Shown piece by piece: positions 47,577-58,800 of a DNA stretch of 64,000 bases. The translations under genes were made by a program, and so were the position numbers. How positions within the stretch are numbered: the stretch's first letter is position 1; each line of letters starts with the position of its first letter. Source of the DNA: Trochalopteron elliotii (taxonomy: Eukaryota > Chordata > Aves > Passeriformes > Leiothrichidae); assembly GCA_024734555.1 (NCBI GenBank), contig JANPWX010000358.1:560523-624522 (forward strand), written 5' to 3'. Under the pieces are notes generated by a model. That model was not told the DNA's origin, did not search any database, and worked only from the letters and a program-made list of their open reading frames with translations.

Positions 47577-47756
47577 GTGTTTTAGCCCCAGGAGTGAAGG
47601 CAGCAGGACCCCCAAGCAGGATGGGACTACATTGTGTCAGATCACATGTGGTACCCTGGACCAGAGGGACAGAAAGGACAAATCCACAGCGAGTCATTAG
47701 GTGTCACCGATGCTGTTCTGTTGTTGAAGTCTAATTCAGTCCTGGGGCTAAAACAC
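47577..47756. mobile_element. MITE-like element A with 17-bp terminal inverted repeats
   Basis: GTGTTTTAGCCCCAGGA at 47577-47593 is the exact reverse complement of TCCTGGGGCTAAAACAC at 47740-47756, giving a 180-bp inverted-repeat-bounded unit. It interrupts a CR1 copy, so it arrived later than that CR1. A second, inverted and longer copy is at 50601-50818; homology between them stops at the terminal repeats. There is no coding capacity. Target-site duplications were not found, so assignment to a DNA-transposon superfamily is open. Confidence 0.55.
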
Positions 47757-47783
47757 CAAACTGGTGTTAAACACTGGTGGTGT

Positions 47784-48290
47784 CCAAACTGGTCTTAAAC
47801 ACTTCCAGGCATGGAGCATCCACAGCTTCTCTGGGCAACCTGTTACAGAGCCTCACCAACCTCAATGTAAATTTGTTTTTCTTAATATGTAATGTAAATC
47901 TAGCCCTCTTTTAGTTTAAAACTGTTGCCCCTTGTCCTGTCCCTACAGGCTCTAGTAAAAAGTCCCTCCTCTATCCATCTTACAAGCCTCCTTTAGTTAC
48001 TGAAATGTCACTCTAAGGTCTCCTTTTCTCTGGGCTGAGCCCCCGCTAGCTCCCTCAGCTTCTCAGACTCGTGCTCCAGAACCTTCCCCAGCTCTGTTGC
48101 CCTTCTCTGGACACACTGCAGCACCTCAATGTCTTTGTTGTAGTGGGGAACTCAAAAGTGTCCCCAGGATTCAAGGTGTGGCCTTACCAGTGCCAAGTTC
48201 AGGGGGACAAGCACTGTCTCGGTCCTGCTGGTCACAGTATTGCTGATACAGGCCAGGATGTTAAAGAGTGGCTTTGTTTGGCTTGTGTTT
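47784..48290 (-). mobile_element. CR1 LINE 3' part, piece 2 (interrupted copy)
   Basis: Continues the copy of 47488-47576. In reverse complement it contains the CR1 3'UTR and ORF2 end: AACACTTCCAGGCATGGAGC, TTTAAAACTGTTGCCCCTTG, CCCTTCTCTGGACACACTGC and ATTCAAGGTGTGGCCTTACC. 5'-truncated near 48290. Confidence 0.88.
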
Positions 48291-50600
48291 TTTAAAACAG
48301 GGACCAGGTTAATACACTGCTGCTTGTAACATTTAAGTGCAGCACCTTAAATTGTGTTTAAGGTATAATTATGAGCAAGAAATGTTCCTGTGTGCTGCGA
48401 TCTGCACGGCACTAAATCCCATCTGTGCTGCAGAGCCACCAGCACGTGCTGCTGCCAGGCTGCAGGTTCACCTGTTGGAACAGCTTTGGGATGGAGCAGG
48501 TGACACTGCCAGCACCCACACCTGAGCTGCAGCCACGCTCCTGCTTCCTTGCTGGCCCAGTCAGCCAGTGCACCCCTCTGTCCTGTGCACAGGACACTGG
48601 AGATTAATACTTTGGGTGAAAAAAAATCCTTCTGAAGCTGAAGAGGAAAAAGGATATCCTCCTGGTAACATGAAAGGAAACTGGAGCCTGGGCTTTATAA
48701 AAAATGCATTAATTGCGAGACAAGAAGAAAGTCATCTCAAGTGCCTGTGACATGTTGGTTTAGAAACGGCTGGCTGAGTCTTTCAGGGGAAACACACTGT
48801 CACATCAGAGTGGTTTGGGGATGGGTGGTCCTGCTGCAGCCACCCCTCCTCTAGAGAAACCTTCTCCCCAAAAAGCCTACCCTCTGCTGAGGCCTTGCTG
48901 GGAAGCACATTTCTCCTTCGCTGGGGAAGGGAGGGGGCACGGTCCTAGGAAGAAACCTGTGGGGCCACATCCTTCTAGAGAAACAGATATCACCAGCATT
49001 TTGCAAGACTTTTCAAAAACAACCCCATTGTGCATGTTCTCCCCCAAATCTAAAGCATCAAAATGCCTTGTAGGAGGTGCTGAGGTATCTCTTCTCCCTC
49101 CACTGGCTCTCCCACTGCTTGACCATCCCCACAGCTGGGCTGGGGTGGGCACCTTCACTCCTTCCTGCCACACTGTCATCACAGAGAGGCACAAGAGGGG
49201 TTTGTACAAGTAGGTCAGGTATGATTTCTCATCCGCCGACTGCTAATAAAAGCCACCGATGTGAAACCTATAACATTATGTGTATAAATAATTTAGCACC
49301 GGTGTGTAAACATCAGTTCTGGGTTTTAAAAAAACCTGAAACAATTCCATCAGCTTTTTCTCCACCCTCCATGCATATGTTGTTACACCCAGCTGATAAC
49401 AAGGGCAGAAAATAGCTAATAGTGGGGAAATTTGGAAATGGGAGGGACATACCCCTTGTGTTTCAGCACTGGCTCCTTCCTCCACCCAGATCTTCAGAGG
49501 TGTAGAGGAATCCAACATAACTTCATGATAATGTGTTCACAATGCCACAGCTGCCCCTGAAGCTACCAACAAGCATGGGGTGAAGAGCTTCATCCACCTC
49601 TGCCCACCAAGAGCCACACAGGAGAGAGTTCCATGGTGGCCCATGGCTCCTGCCTGGCCACAGGGCCAACTTGGGGTGGCAACCATCACCACAGGCAGAG
49701 ATGTGCCCTGACTGTGTGCATCACCAGCACACCCAGGAGAAATGTCATTTCAGGTGATGCCTGGACAGGTCAGGGTAGATGGAAAAGGCCAACCCACATA
49801 GTTCTGTCATCCACTGACCCTCAGGTGGCCTGGAGGACCTTTCCTGTCCCAGGATGGTTCAGCAAATCATATGGGCTGTACGTGCACTCCAGCAAAGGAG
49901 CAAAGTCCAGGACACTTTAAAAAACCTCACTGGCAGCAATGCTCCCACACCACAGGATCCCTGCTCTACTTTTGCCCCATGCCCAGCAGTGCCCTGGAGA
50001 CATCAGGTGAAAGGGGTAGAGAAGGATGAGGGGGCTATTTGCATGTCAGGACACTGTGAACCCATGCCAGCTCCCCAGCCAGTCACCAGGAAGTTAGCAG
50101 GGGTGGATCTGGACTGGAACCAGCATGTGGCTACTGCCATTACCACGGCTTAGAGAAAGCAAAGATTAATGTAATCATTTAATCCCGAGAGATTTCAGGA
50201 TTCACCGACTGTATCTCATGTCTCCATTCATCACAGCACAGGGGGTGTGTGTAAACTGCTCTGCTCTTAGCTGGACCTCTGCTCCCTCCTGATTTCCCTT
50301 TTCCTGAGTTCCTGTACTGCCCTCAGTGCCCAGCTCTCCCCACTGCCACATTCCTCCCTCCTGACACAGCTGTGGTAGGCCCTGCCTCACTTTTTGGCTG
50401 GTGAGAATGGTGACATCATGCACCCTTTGTTTTCTTGACTTTTTCCTGGTCATGGCTCAAAATTGACAGATCTCCACCTCCCTGGCCTGCTGCTGGAAGC
50501 ACCAGAGGGGTATCCACTTCCTGCATCTCCATCTGCCCTGCATGTACTGCCCTGGTGCTGTGAGGAGAGCCAAGACTGAGCTGGACACCCTGCATCGAAT
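48291..50600. other. Intergenic, no gene recognised
   Basis: About 2.3 kb of mixed, fairly GC-rich unique sequence. Several overlapping short open frames occur, but none has family motifs or plausible splice structure. The segment around 49220-49330 is AT-richer and looks non-repetitive. Confidence 0.55.
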
Positions 50601-50818
50601 GGGTTTTGCCTCAGGGTTAGAAGTAACATTTGCCTGCATAAAATCTGCCCAACAACCACAGTCTGACTGAGCAACAGAAGAGCATCAGTGACAGCCAAAG
50701 ACTCACTGTGGATTTGTCCTTTCTGTCCCTCTGGTCCAGGGTACCACATGTGATCTGACACCATGTAGTCCCATTCTGCTTGGGGGTCCTGCTGCCTTCA
50801 CTCCTGGGGTTAAAACAC
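50601..50818. mobile_element. MITE-like element B (inverted relative to element A)
   Basis: One end, TCCTGGGGTTAAAACAC (50802-50818), matches the element A terminus with one change. The other end at about 50601-50616 (GGGTTTTGCCTCAGGG) is a degenerate version of the same repeat. Between about 50662 and 50818 the sequence is the reverse complement of element A at roughly 90% identity by eye. It is some 38 bp longer, so A may carry an internal deletion. Confidence 0.5.
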
Positions 50819-51094
50819 AGACAGAGGCTCCTGAGCAGCCCATGGCTACCCTGCACACCCAGGTGCTGCTGCCAGCTCCCAAGGAATGGCAGTGGATGTG
50901 CTGCATCCCACAGAGATGGAGTGCTGCTCCAAAACCTCCACCTCCTAGATCCTCTGCTCATCAGGGCATCATGTTCCCAGCTTCATCACCTGGACAGCAC
51001 AGAGTGTCAAACCCCAGTTCATTAACATAGATTTTACATTTAACACTCATTACAGATGAGCTACCATGTTGCTCCTTTGCTGCTTTTCACTGAG
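50819..51094. other. Intergenic, nothing recognised
   Basis: Short unique GC-rich stretch between element B and the next CR1 copy. Confidence 0.5.
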
Positions 51095-51625
51095 CCTGAT
51101 ACATCATCCCCCATCTCTCATTTAAAGTCCCTTTGGGGAGGCCTTGGAGCAGTGGAGATTCCTGCCTCATCCCAGTGGGATGGTGTCCCTGGGGATTGCC
51201 CTGACCCAGATACCAGACCTTGCACTTGGCCTTAAACCTCATGAGGTTCACGTGGACCCACTCCTCAAGCCTGTGCAAATCCTCTGGATGGCATCCCTTC
51301 CCTCCAGCACATCAGCAGCACCACTCAGCCTGGTGTCATCTGCAAACCTGCTGAGGGTGCTCCACAAATCACTGCCTGAGTTGCTGATGACAATATTAAG
51401 TAGTTTTGGTACAAGCCCTTAAGGAACACCACTCCTTACTGGTCTCCACGTGGACATGAAATCTTTGCCCAAACTCTTTGGACATGACCATCCAGCCAGT
51501 TCCTTATCCACCTAACAGCCCCTCCATCATACCTCTCCATCTAGAGGCCAAAGTGATGGGGAATGACCACATTAAAAGCCTTACAGAAACCCTGAACCCC
51601 ATTGCTGTGGCCTGTAGGTCATACA
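51095..51625 (-). mobile_element. CR1 LINE ORF2 fragment (antisense to +)
   Basis: Reverse complement of part of a CR1 reverse-transcriptase ORF: TGGTGTCATCTGCAAACCTG (the ADDTK region), CCAGACCTTGCACTTGGCC, CAGCCAGTTCCTTATCCACC and AAGCCTTACAGAAACCC. Decayed. Positions 51454-51622 recur as a direct copy at 55105-55273. Confidence 0.85.
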
Positions 51626-51849
51626 GGATCTAACACCATTTGAAGAATAAGCAGGTGGCCTGTCTCACCTGGATTTTATCCCTGTCACAGAGTCAAAGAC
51701 ACTCCCATCCATTGAAACACCTCTGTGCTGGATCTAGGGGTGCTGTGGGGCTGAGAACTCTTCTCCTGACCGGGCAAATCAGGTGCTGTAGGTGCACACA
51801 GGATGCTGGCACAGCAATGCCCCCCACAGAGAAGCTCTGACCCAGCAAA
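51626..51849. other. Intergenic, nothing recognised
   Basis: Unique sequence between the CR1 fragment and the CpG-enriched patch. Confidence 0.5.
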
Positions 51850-52400
51850 AACCCAACCTCGGCACGCAGTGCCAGGGCTCAGAGGCTCCGTGCTGGGCTG
51901 CAAACCCTCCCTGCTTCACGCTGCAAGTCTTGGTCCTTGAAACCGTGAGGCTGAACAGTGCTGGGCCGACCTTGAGCAGCTCTCCCATGTTCTCCGTCCT
52001 CCTCCGAGGGGGGGGAGGTGAACCCACCCACCCTAGGCACGAACCACTTTGCTTTGGTGGGCCACGGACCCCTCTGCGAGTGCCAAGGTTAATGCACAGC
52101 AGCGGTGCCCTCCCCGAGAGGGTTCGCTGCCGAACCCCGGATCTCTTCCTCCAGAAACAAATTGCTCTTCAACTATTGCCATCTTGTGGCGTCTGTGACC
52201 CGTTACTTGTTCCTTTTATCTGCTAATGGTGTTGGTGGGAATCAGCAGTGTACACAGGCAATTTTAAAATGAAATGTAAATGAATCAGAAATGCCTACGG
52301 AGGAGCCATTAGCATAAATCCAATCAAAGGGCTTTGTTTAACTTGTTAAAAATGACTAAATATTTAGTGAGTGTGGGTGGGTGAGGTGATTCTTGCTCAC
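51850..52400. promoter_or_regulatory. Candidate distal regulatory element
   Basis: A CpG-enriched half (about 51855-52145) is followed by an AT-rich, non-repetitive half (about 52210-52400). Between them TGCCATCTTGTGG (52177-52189) is, on the minus strand, CCACAAGATGGCA, which fits the CTCF core CCACNAGRKGGC. The AT-rich half has ATCAAAG next to CTTTG near 52322-52336 (TCF/LEF-like) and GTTTAACTTGTTAAA near 52336-52350. No transcript evidence; function inferred. Confidence 0.35.
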
Positions 52401-52539
52401 ACTCAGGAAGTTTTAGAAGCAAAACTAATGCTGATATCTTAAATAGCTGAACTTATAAGCAATTTTGTACCCTGAACTGTGCCTCCTCGGTCTATAATTC
52501 ACTGGAATATCGCCCCCTGTTCAAGACCACCTCTAAAAT

Positions 52540-53050
52540 ACTATCACAGAATATGCTGAGTTAGAAGGGACCCACAAGGATTATCAAGTCCAGCTCCTGG
52601 CCATGCACAGGACACCCCAAGAGTCACACCCTGTGCCTGAGAGCATTGTCCAAACACTTCTTGAACCCTGCCAGGATTGGTGCTGTGACCACTTCCCTGC
52701 AGAACCTGGTCCATGCCCAACAACCAGTGAAAAACCTTTTTCTGTTATCCAGCCTAAACCTCCCCTTACACAACTTCAGGCCATTCCCTCGGGGCTGTCA
52801 CCAGTCACCACAGAGAAGAATCCAATGCCTGCCCCTCCTCTTCCCCTCATGAGGATGCTGAAGAGCACAATGAGGTCTCCCCTCAGTCTCAACTTTCTCC
52901 AGGCTGAGCAAACCAAGTGACCTCAGCCTCTACACCTACAATTTCCCCCCCCCAGACCCTTCACCATCCTCATGGCCCTCCTTTGCACACTCTCTAATAG
53001 CTTAACATCTTTCTCATATTGTGGTTCCCTGAACTGCACACAGTATTTGC
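52540..53050 (-). mobile_element. CR1 LINE 3' part
   Basis: Reverse complement of a CR1 3' end: ATCACAGAATATGCTGAGTT, AGAAGGGACCCACAAGGAT, AACACTTCTTGAACCCTGCC, GAGGTCTCCCCTCAGTCTC and CTCCAGGCTGAGCAAACC. Its wording differs from the other copies, suggesting another CR1 subfamily, shared with the copy at 63066. Confidence 0.88.
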
Positions 53051-53274
53051 TTCTAGGAGCAGTCGACTCACTCAACGAGATATTTGGGCTCTAGTGAGCA
53101 CTGCAAGCATCTCCTGAGAGTGGGAATTCCCTTGGAGCAAACCCTGCCCATCCCAGTCATGCCAATGGTCCCACCCCAGTGGGATGCTGAGGGTGCAATG
53201 CAAGATGGCACCACCAGCAGTGCAGGAACACCATGACCACCTGTGTTGTGAGCCACAAAGATCACCTTGGGGAT

Positions 53275-53510
53275 GGTAGACTCGATAGAAGGCAGATATT
53301 TTTACAATGAAAGTGATGAAACACTAGAAGATGTTGCCCAGAGAGGTGGTACATGCCCCATCTCTGGAGATATTCACTGTCAGGTTTGTTGGGGCTCTGA
53401 ACAACCTGATTTAGTCAAAGATGTCCCTGTTCATGGCAGGGGGTTTGGACCAGGTGACTTTTAAAGGCGCCTTCCAAACCAAACCATTCTGTGAGTCTAT
53501 GAACAAGAGA
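53275..53510 (+). mobile_element. CR1 LINE 3' end
   Basis: TTTTTACAATGAAAGTGATG, GCCCAGAGAGGTGGTACATG, CAGGGGGTTTGGACCAGGTG and CCATTCTGTGAGTCTATGA show a CR1 3' end in + orientation. Confidence 0.85.
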
Positions 53511-55104
53511 AATTCCAGTGCCTATAGAATTTGTCCATACTGGTAGGAATGGGAAGGGTTCACTGCTTCGGCCCCAGTGTTACCTGCTCAGTGTCAGGAG
53601 GAGCACATGAAGCTGATGTTAGGTGGCAGTTTCAGTGGCACAAGCAGACCAGCTCCAGCTCCCTGTGTTCCTCTGCTGCAATCCACCCATCCTGCCTTGA
53701 CTCCTCACACTCCCAGCAGCTTTTGCAGAGCCACCCTGCTCAAACCAACCCTAAAGTAAAGAGTAGAAACCCCATTTTTTGGATCACACATTTATTCCCT
53801 GACCCCTCAGTTACAATCTAGATATATGGAGGTGCTAGGGATATTTATTGGTCATAGTGAGATGTAGTTCTGCAGCTTGGATTAAACCAAAAACTGAGTT
53901 GAAAACAAAGTTCAGACTTGGCTCTGCTGTGACTCCTTGGGCTCCACAGGGATCACTCAAGCTGGGAGCAGACAGGGCTTGGGGCAATGCTTTGCATTTG
54001 GGAAGAGCAGCTATTTCCTGCTGCTTTGCTCTCTGGAATGGAGTTGGATCGGGCGGGTGCTAATTGCCTTTCTGGAAATCAAAGCAGCGGGCACGGGGGC
54101 TGTCTGCTGGTCTTTGCTTCCCCCAGGCGCTGCCCATCAGGCGGCTTTGCCTTCCCGTCTGCACTGGGAAATAAATACCTCACCTGGAGGGATGTCTCTC
54201 CCCAGGGACCCCCAGGCCGCTCCGAGCATTCGCCCCTTTCCACAGCCTTATCCCGCTGTCCAAACGTGAGATCCTGCAAAGGCAGATGCTGCTGTGGAGA
54301 GTTTACTTAATGCCAATGCTGGGCACAAATCCTGGCAAAACACACTCAAATCTGGCTGCAGGGAGGGGAGGAGGAGCAGTGGGATGCAGGGAATGGGAAA
54401 GAAATGGAGAAATGGGAAGATTTAATGTGTGATCGTTTCTCTCCCTGTGTGATTTTGTGGTTTTTATTTTTAAATGCTGGAAAAAAAGCCCTTTAGGAGA
54501 ATGTGGAGCATCACAGCACTTCCCACTGCTGCCAGGTGCATCTGCTGACTGCAGGGCTGCATTTGGGGGTACAGAGATATGGGGAGCACTGACACCCTCC
54601 TCTATGCACCCCCACATCCCAGCCAGTCCCACCAGAGGGATCTCACCTCCTGGCAGCTCCAAGGATCCATCACTCCATTGAAACAGCCTTTGCATCTCTT
54701 GGTGCATGTCAATCAGGGGCTTTCCAGGAGTTTCTTGAGGGAGTCACTGCCTGTGGGCTCAGCAATCCTCATTCCCCCTGCTAGTGGTACTGGGAGCAGG
54801 AGAGATGTTTTGGTGCCTCCTCTGCTGTGAGACCGTTATGGCAACACACTCACATCCAACCCCTCAAGGAGATCAAACCATACAGCCCCATAATTAGGGG
54901 CTTGGGTTTGGTTTATTTTTGCTTTTCCAATGGGGAAAACACACCATTGCACAGTAGTTACCCCTGAAGAGATGAGAGCTGGCATTGGGCACACCTGGTC
55001 TCTTCCAGGGCACCTCACCTGCAGCTCTGGGAGCATTTTGCTGATGTTCCACCTGTTTTCCAGGTGGAAATCTTGACCAAATGAAATGACCAAATGACCA
55101 AATG
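53511..55104. other. Intergenic, no gene recognised
   Basis: Mostly unique. A GC/CpG-enriched patch at about 54045-54265 stands out. A short AAATGACC-type tandem run lies at about 55080-55105, directly before the duplicated CR1 fragment. No gene recognised. Confidence 0.5.
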
Positions 55105-55273
55105 ACATGAAATCTTTGCCCAAACTCTTCGCACATGACCATCCAGCCAATTCCTTATCCACCTAACAGCCCCTCCATCATACCTCTCCATCTAGAGGCC
55201 AAAGTGATGGGGAATGACCACATTAAAGGCCTTACAGAAACCCTGAACCCCATTGCTGTGGCCTGTAGATCAT
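55105..55273 (-). repeat. Second copy of a 169-bp CR1-derived segment
   Basis: Matches 51454-51622 in the same orientation over 169 bp with five substitutions and no indels by eye. The homology ends abruptly on both sides; the flanking CR1 sequence present at 51095-51453 is absent here. It is either a local duplication or an unusually similar short CR1 remnant. Confidence 0.8.
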
Positions 55274-55667
55274 CCTGTATGATTTTTCCCCATTTGCTCA
55301 AGCTTTAAGTGCCTGGTTGGCACAATTCCAGGTGGGATTCAGCTGTGTTTCGACAGACAACAATTCAGGTGTGTCTAGGGGATCCTAATCACATACTCAC
55401 CTCATGGATACTGCTGGGGCAGAAGAAGGAGAAGGGGCAGGGACAGACCTGGAGAGCTGACTGCATGCCACCCTAGGGAGGGAAAAAGGAAGCTGGGAGC
55501 AGCAGCATCCTTCACTCCCAAACCCCTGGTTTCCACCAGGCAGAGCCAGCAGGTTTGCTGAGGTCATTCCACTCCTTGCAACAGCCACCTGCTTTCCTGG
55601 GGAGCTGTTTGTCCCTGCTTGAGCATCCAACCAGCCTTAGTTCAGCACCAACAAGTGCCTGGCATCT
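55274..55667. other. Intergenic, nothing recognised
   Basis: Unique sequence between two CR1-derived segments. Confidence 0.5.
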
Positions 55668-55835
55668 CAAAAAGCTGTGGATGCCCCATCCCTGGAAGTG
55701 TTCAAGGCCAGGTTGGCCTTGAGCAACCCCATATATCAAAAGCTGCCCCTGTCCATAGCAGGGGGTTTGGACTAGATGAACTTTAAAGGTCTCTTCCAAC
55801 TCAAATCAATCTGTGATTCTAAAATTCTATGGTTT
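55668..55835 (+). mobile_element. CR1 LINE 3' end
   Basis: GTGGATGCCCCATCCCTGGA, GTTCAAGGCCAGGTTGGCCT, GGGGGTTTGGACTAGATGAA, CTCTTCCAACTCAAATC and CTGTGATTCTAAAATTCTAT are a CR1 terminus in + orientation. Confidence 0.88.
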
Positions 55836-58800
55836 AAACAGCACATTTGTACTCTGCTGTGCTTTGGCAGCAAGACATTTCCCCCGTGGATCCACCTAAT
55901 TTCCACCCATCAGTACCAACCCCCCCAGCTACTGCACAGGGCTGGCAGCAGTGGAAAGCAGGAAAATCCTGGATGGAGAATAAGATAGAAGACTCCTTGC
56001 CAGAGAAATTATCTGAAGCAGGTGGTTCCAGCTCGGAGAAACTCAATTTCTATTCCCAAATGATATGCTGGGAGCTGCACACAGCTCCATCAACAAGCAC
56101 AGCACAGGCGAGGCAGATGTTCCAGCGAGTGCCAGCAGCTGGAATAGGATCTCTGGCTCAGCTCGGCTGCACCCACTGCTCCAGACAGTGATTTGGGAAG
56201 TCAGTGCTGGAGGCTCATCCCAAGGGAGCCTGGATGGGGTGGCTGCAGGTCTGGCTGGCAGAATCATGCAGCTCGTTCTCAAACAAAGAGAGGTAGCAGA
56301 GTGCAGAGCTGGCCAGGAGGAGACACTCCTGGATTATTTATAGGCTCCAGCCATGGGAAAAACCTTGGCACAGAAAAGCACAGGCTGTGCCTGGGACCAA
56401 AGGCCATGGTGGTGACAATGGGGTTGTGCCCCTGCCATCCACACTGCAGGAGCAGCTCTGCCCAGGGTTGCTGCCAAAGGAAGTGGCAAATGTTTGGGGA
56501 TGCCCAGGCTCAGTGTGGTGGGATGTGGCTTAGGGACATGAAGCCCTACAAAGGGAGGACACAAGGAACAGTCTAGTGGGCAATGCAAGGCACGAGGCTT
56601 GTCCCCAGTGCAGATGTTGTTGGCACAGGTGAACTTCCAGGTCTGGAGGGGAAGGAGGTGGCTCCCACACAGGCCAGGCAGTGACACTGACAAGAGTGTG
56701 GCAGAGGCTGCTGCACCACCAAGCCCCACGTGATTGTTTCATTTTCCATGTGGTGGCCACTAACAAAGAGCAGCTGTGCTGTGCCTGCTGTCCCAGACTG
56801 GCAGAACAAAGGGGGTCAATGAAATGCTCCCCAGGTGTGACACAGCAAGGATGTGACAGGCCAAGTGAGCAAAGGCAAGGTGGGAATACCAAATCTGATG
56901 CAGTTTTGGAGAGAAGTGTGTAAATCCAAGAGGGATTCAGCAGATGCCACCCCTAACACTGCAAGAGGCCGTGGGAGAGCACACAGGCACATCTCAGACA
57001 CAAAAGGCTACCTTCCCAAACTGCCCACAAGGCTTCCCAGAGCCAGGCATGCTTCCACCTGAGGTACAACTCAGCCTGCCCACCTTGGGTAGAGCTCTCA
57101 CCACCCCAACCCAGGGCTGGTGGCTGTTTGTACAAGCCATGTAAGTGCCTGAGCCAAAAAACAAATAGAAACTGGGAAATGGACTTTCCTTTGGGGCTTT
57201 TAGGGTGGCCAAGTGCAGGAGCAAAGTATGAAATGCTGCAAAAGGGATGAGGAAGAGACAGATGTTGTGAGGGTGCCTCTTCATAGGAACAGTTAGAGCA
57301 GCTTTATAGCACAGTGGTGTTTAACTGCTGGTGCAAAAGCAGCCAGGGGCCCCTCACTGGGCAGACAGCAAGGGAACAAGCACCAAGACCCCAGCAGCAG
57401 CTGTGTATATACCACCCTTCCCATCTCACATGGAAACTGATGGAAAATGGGGTCCAGGCAAGTCTAGTCAGACCCCATTGATCCCTGATAGGCAACATCA
57501 CCCTGTTTGACTGCTACATGGTGGAGGCTGGCAAGGGACTGGTGCTGGAGCATCATCCAGGAGCAAAACCCCAGGACCCCTGCCCATGGGTGCTCCCTCC
57601 ATGGAGGATGCTCACCTGGATAAATACAGCCTGCAAAACCACAGAGGAAACTGCACTTTCTTGAACTGCTGTAAACCATGATGGGAATGTTTAAAAGAAG
57701 CTGCCAGGCAGGTGTGATTTACTTGGCTTTTGATAAAATCTCACGTCAGACACTATTAAAGCACCTTATCAAAGGTTAAAGGGGCAAAGTCCCCATTTGG
57801 CAACAGAAAACAAAGACAGAGAACATCTGCTCCTTGAAGCAAGAATGAGCAAACACGAAGGCACAGCAGAGGTCAATACTGGCATCATTATTATTTAATA
57901 CCACTTGTATATTAATGAGAGGCAGGAAAAAGACAAAAAACAAGGCAAAGAAAGCCAACAATGGCACAAACTTACTTTACTTTGTCAAAAGAGAGGGAGG
58001 TAGGGAAAAAGTCATGCTGTGAGATGTGCTTTACATGAGAAATTAAATTATCACACTAAAGTTTGCCAGTGGAAGTAGTTTCAGCACATTAAACCTCGTA
58101 TTCAGCCCAAGTGGGGCTGAACCAGCTGGTCCATTTTACCAGCCACTTCATTGTGAATTCTGAAATGAGGGAAAAAAAAAGACAAACACTTTCTCTGTCA
58201 TTTCTCACCCTGGTTTTAATCAGCCAGTATTTCCTCATGTTCTTGTGATGCCACAGTTTCTTGGTTACAAACATTGCAGGGGAAGGCTGCATTGTTTTAT
58301 TAAAAAAAAAAAAAAAAAGTTTCTGCTGACATTTAAGAAACAGAGCAGGGAGAGTTCAAACTCTGATCATTTTGTAAACACCAAAGATGCAGAACCGAGT
58401 CAGAAGCCTACATGGACCAGAAATATTGCTTAGATTTAACCTGGATGTGTACACAACAAAGAACCTTAGCCAAAGAAATCTGAGCTGCTAATAATCCACA
58501 CTCCAAGTCATCCATGGAAAAAAGACTGATGAAATGCAGGCCCTGCACCTGTAAAGGCTACAGACATCTGTCACATCCTCAAGTCAGCACAGGAGGCAGC
58601 TGGCTTTGATGAGCGATCCAGCACAGCACAGAGGGCTCTGCCTTCTTTTCTTTCTCCTTTTTGCACTTCCTAAGGTGTGTGGAGCAGTCCCTTCTCATGG
58701 CATTGGACCAAATTGCTCCAATCATGGAGTTTCTGCTGGAGATTTTGGACACAGATGACAAAAAAGCCTTTGGCAGGGAGCGAGGAAAGGAAATTTGATC

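Noticed and set aside
52500..52520. Second CTCF-like word (CGCCCCCTG) near 52510
   Set aside because: The half opposite the GGGGGCG core does not fit the consensus.
58302..58318. Poly-A run as the tail of a processed pseudogene
   Set aside because: No coding-like or transcript-like sequence precedes it and no target duplication is seen.
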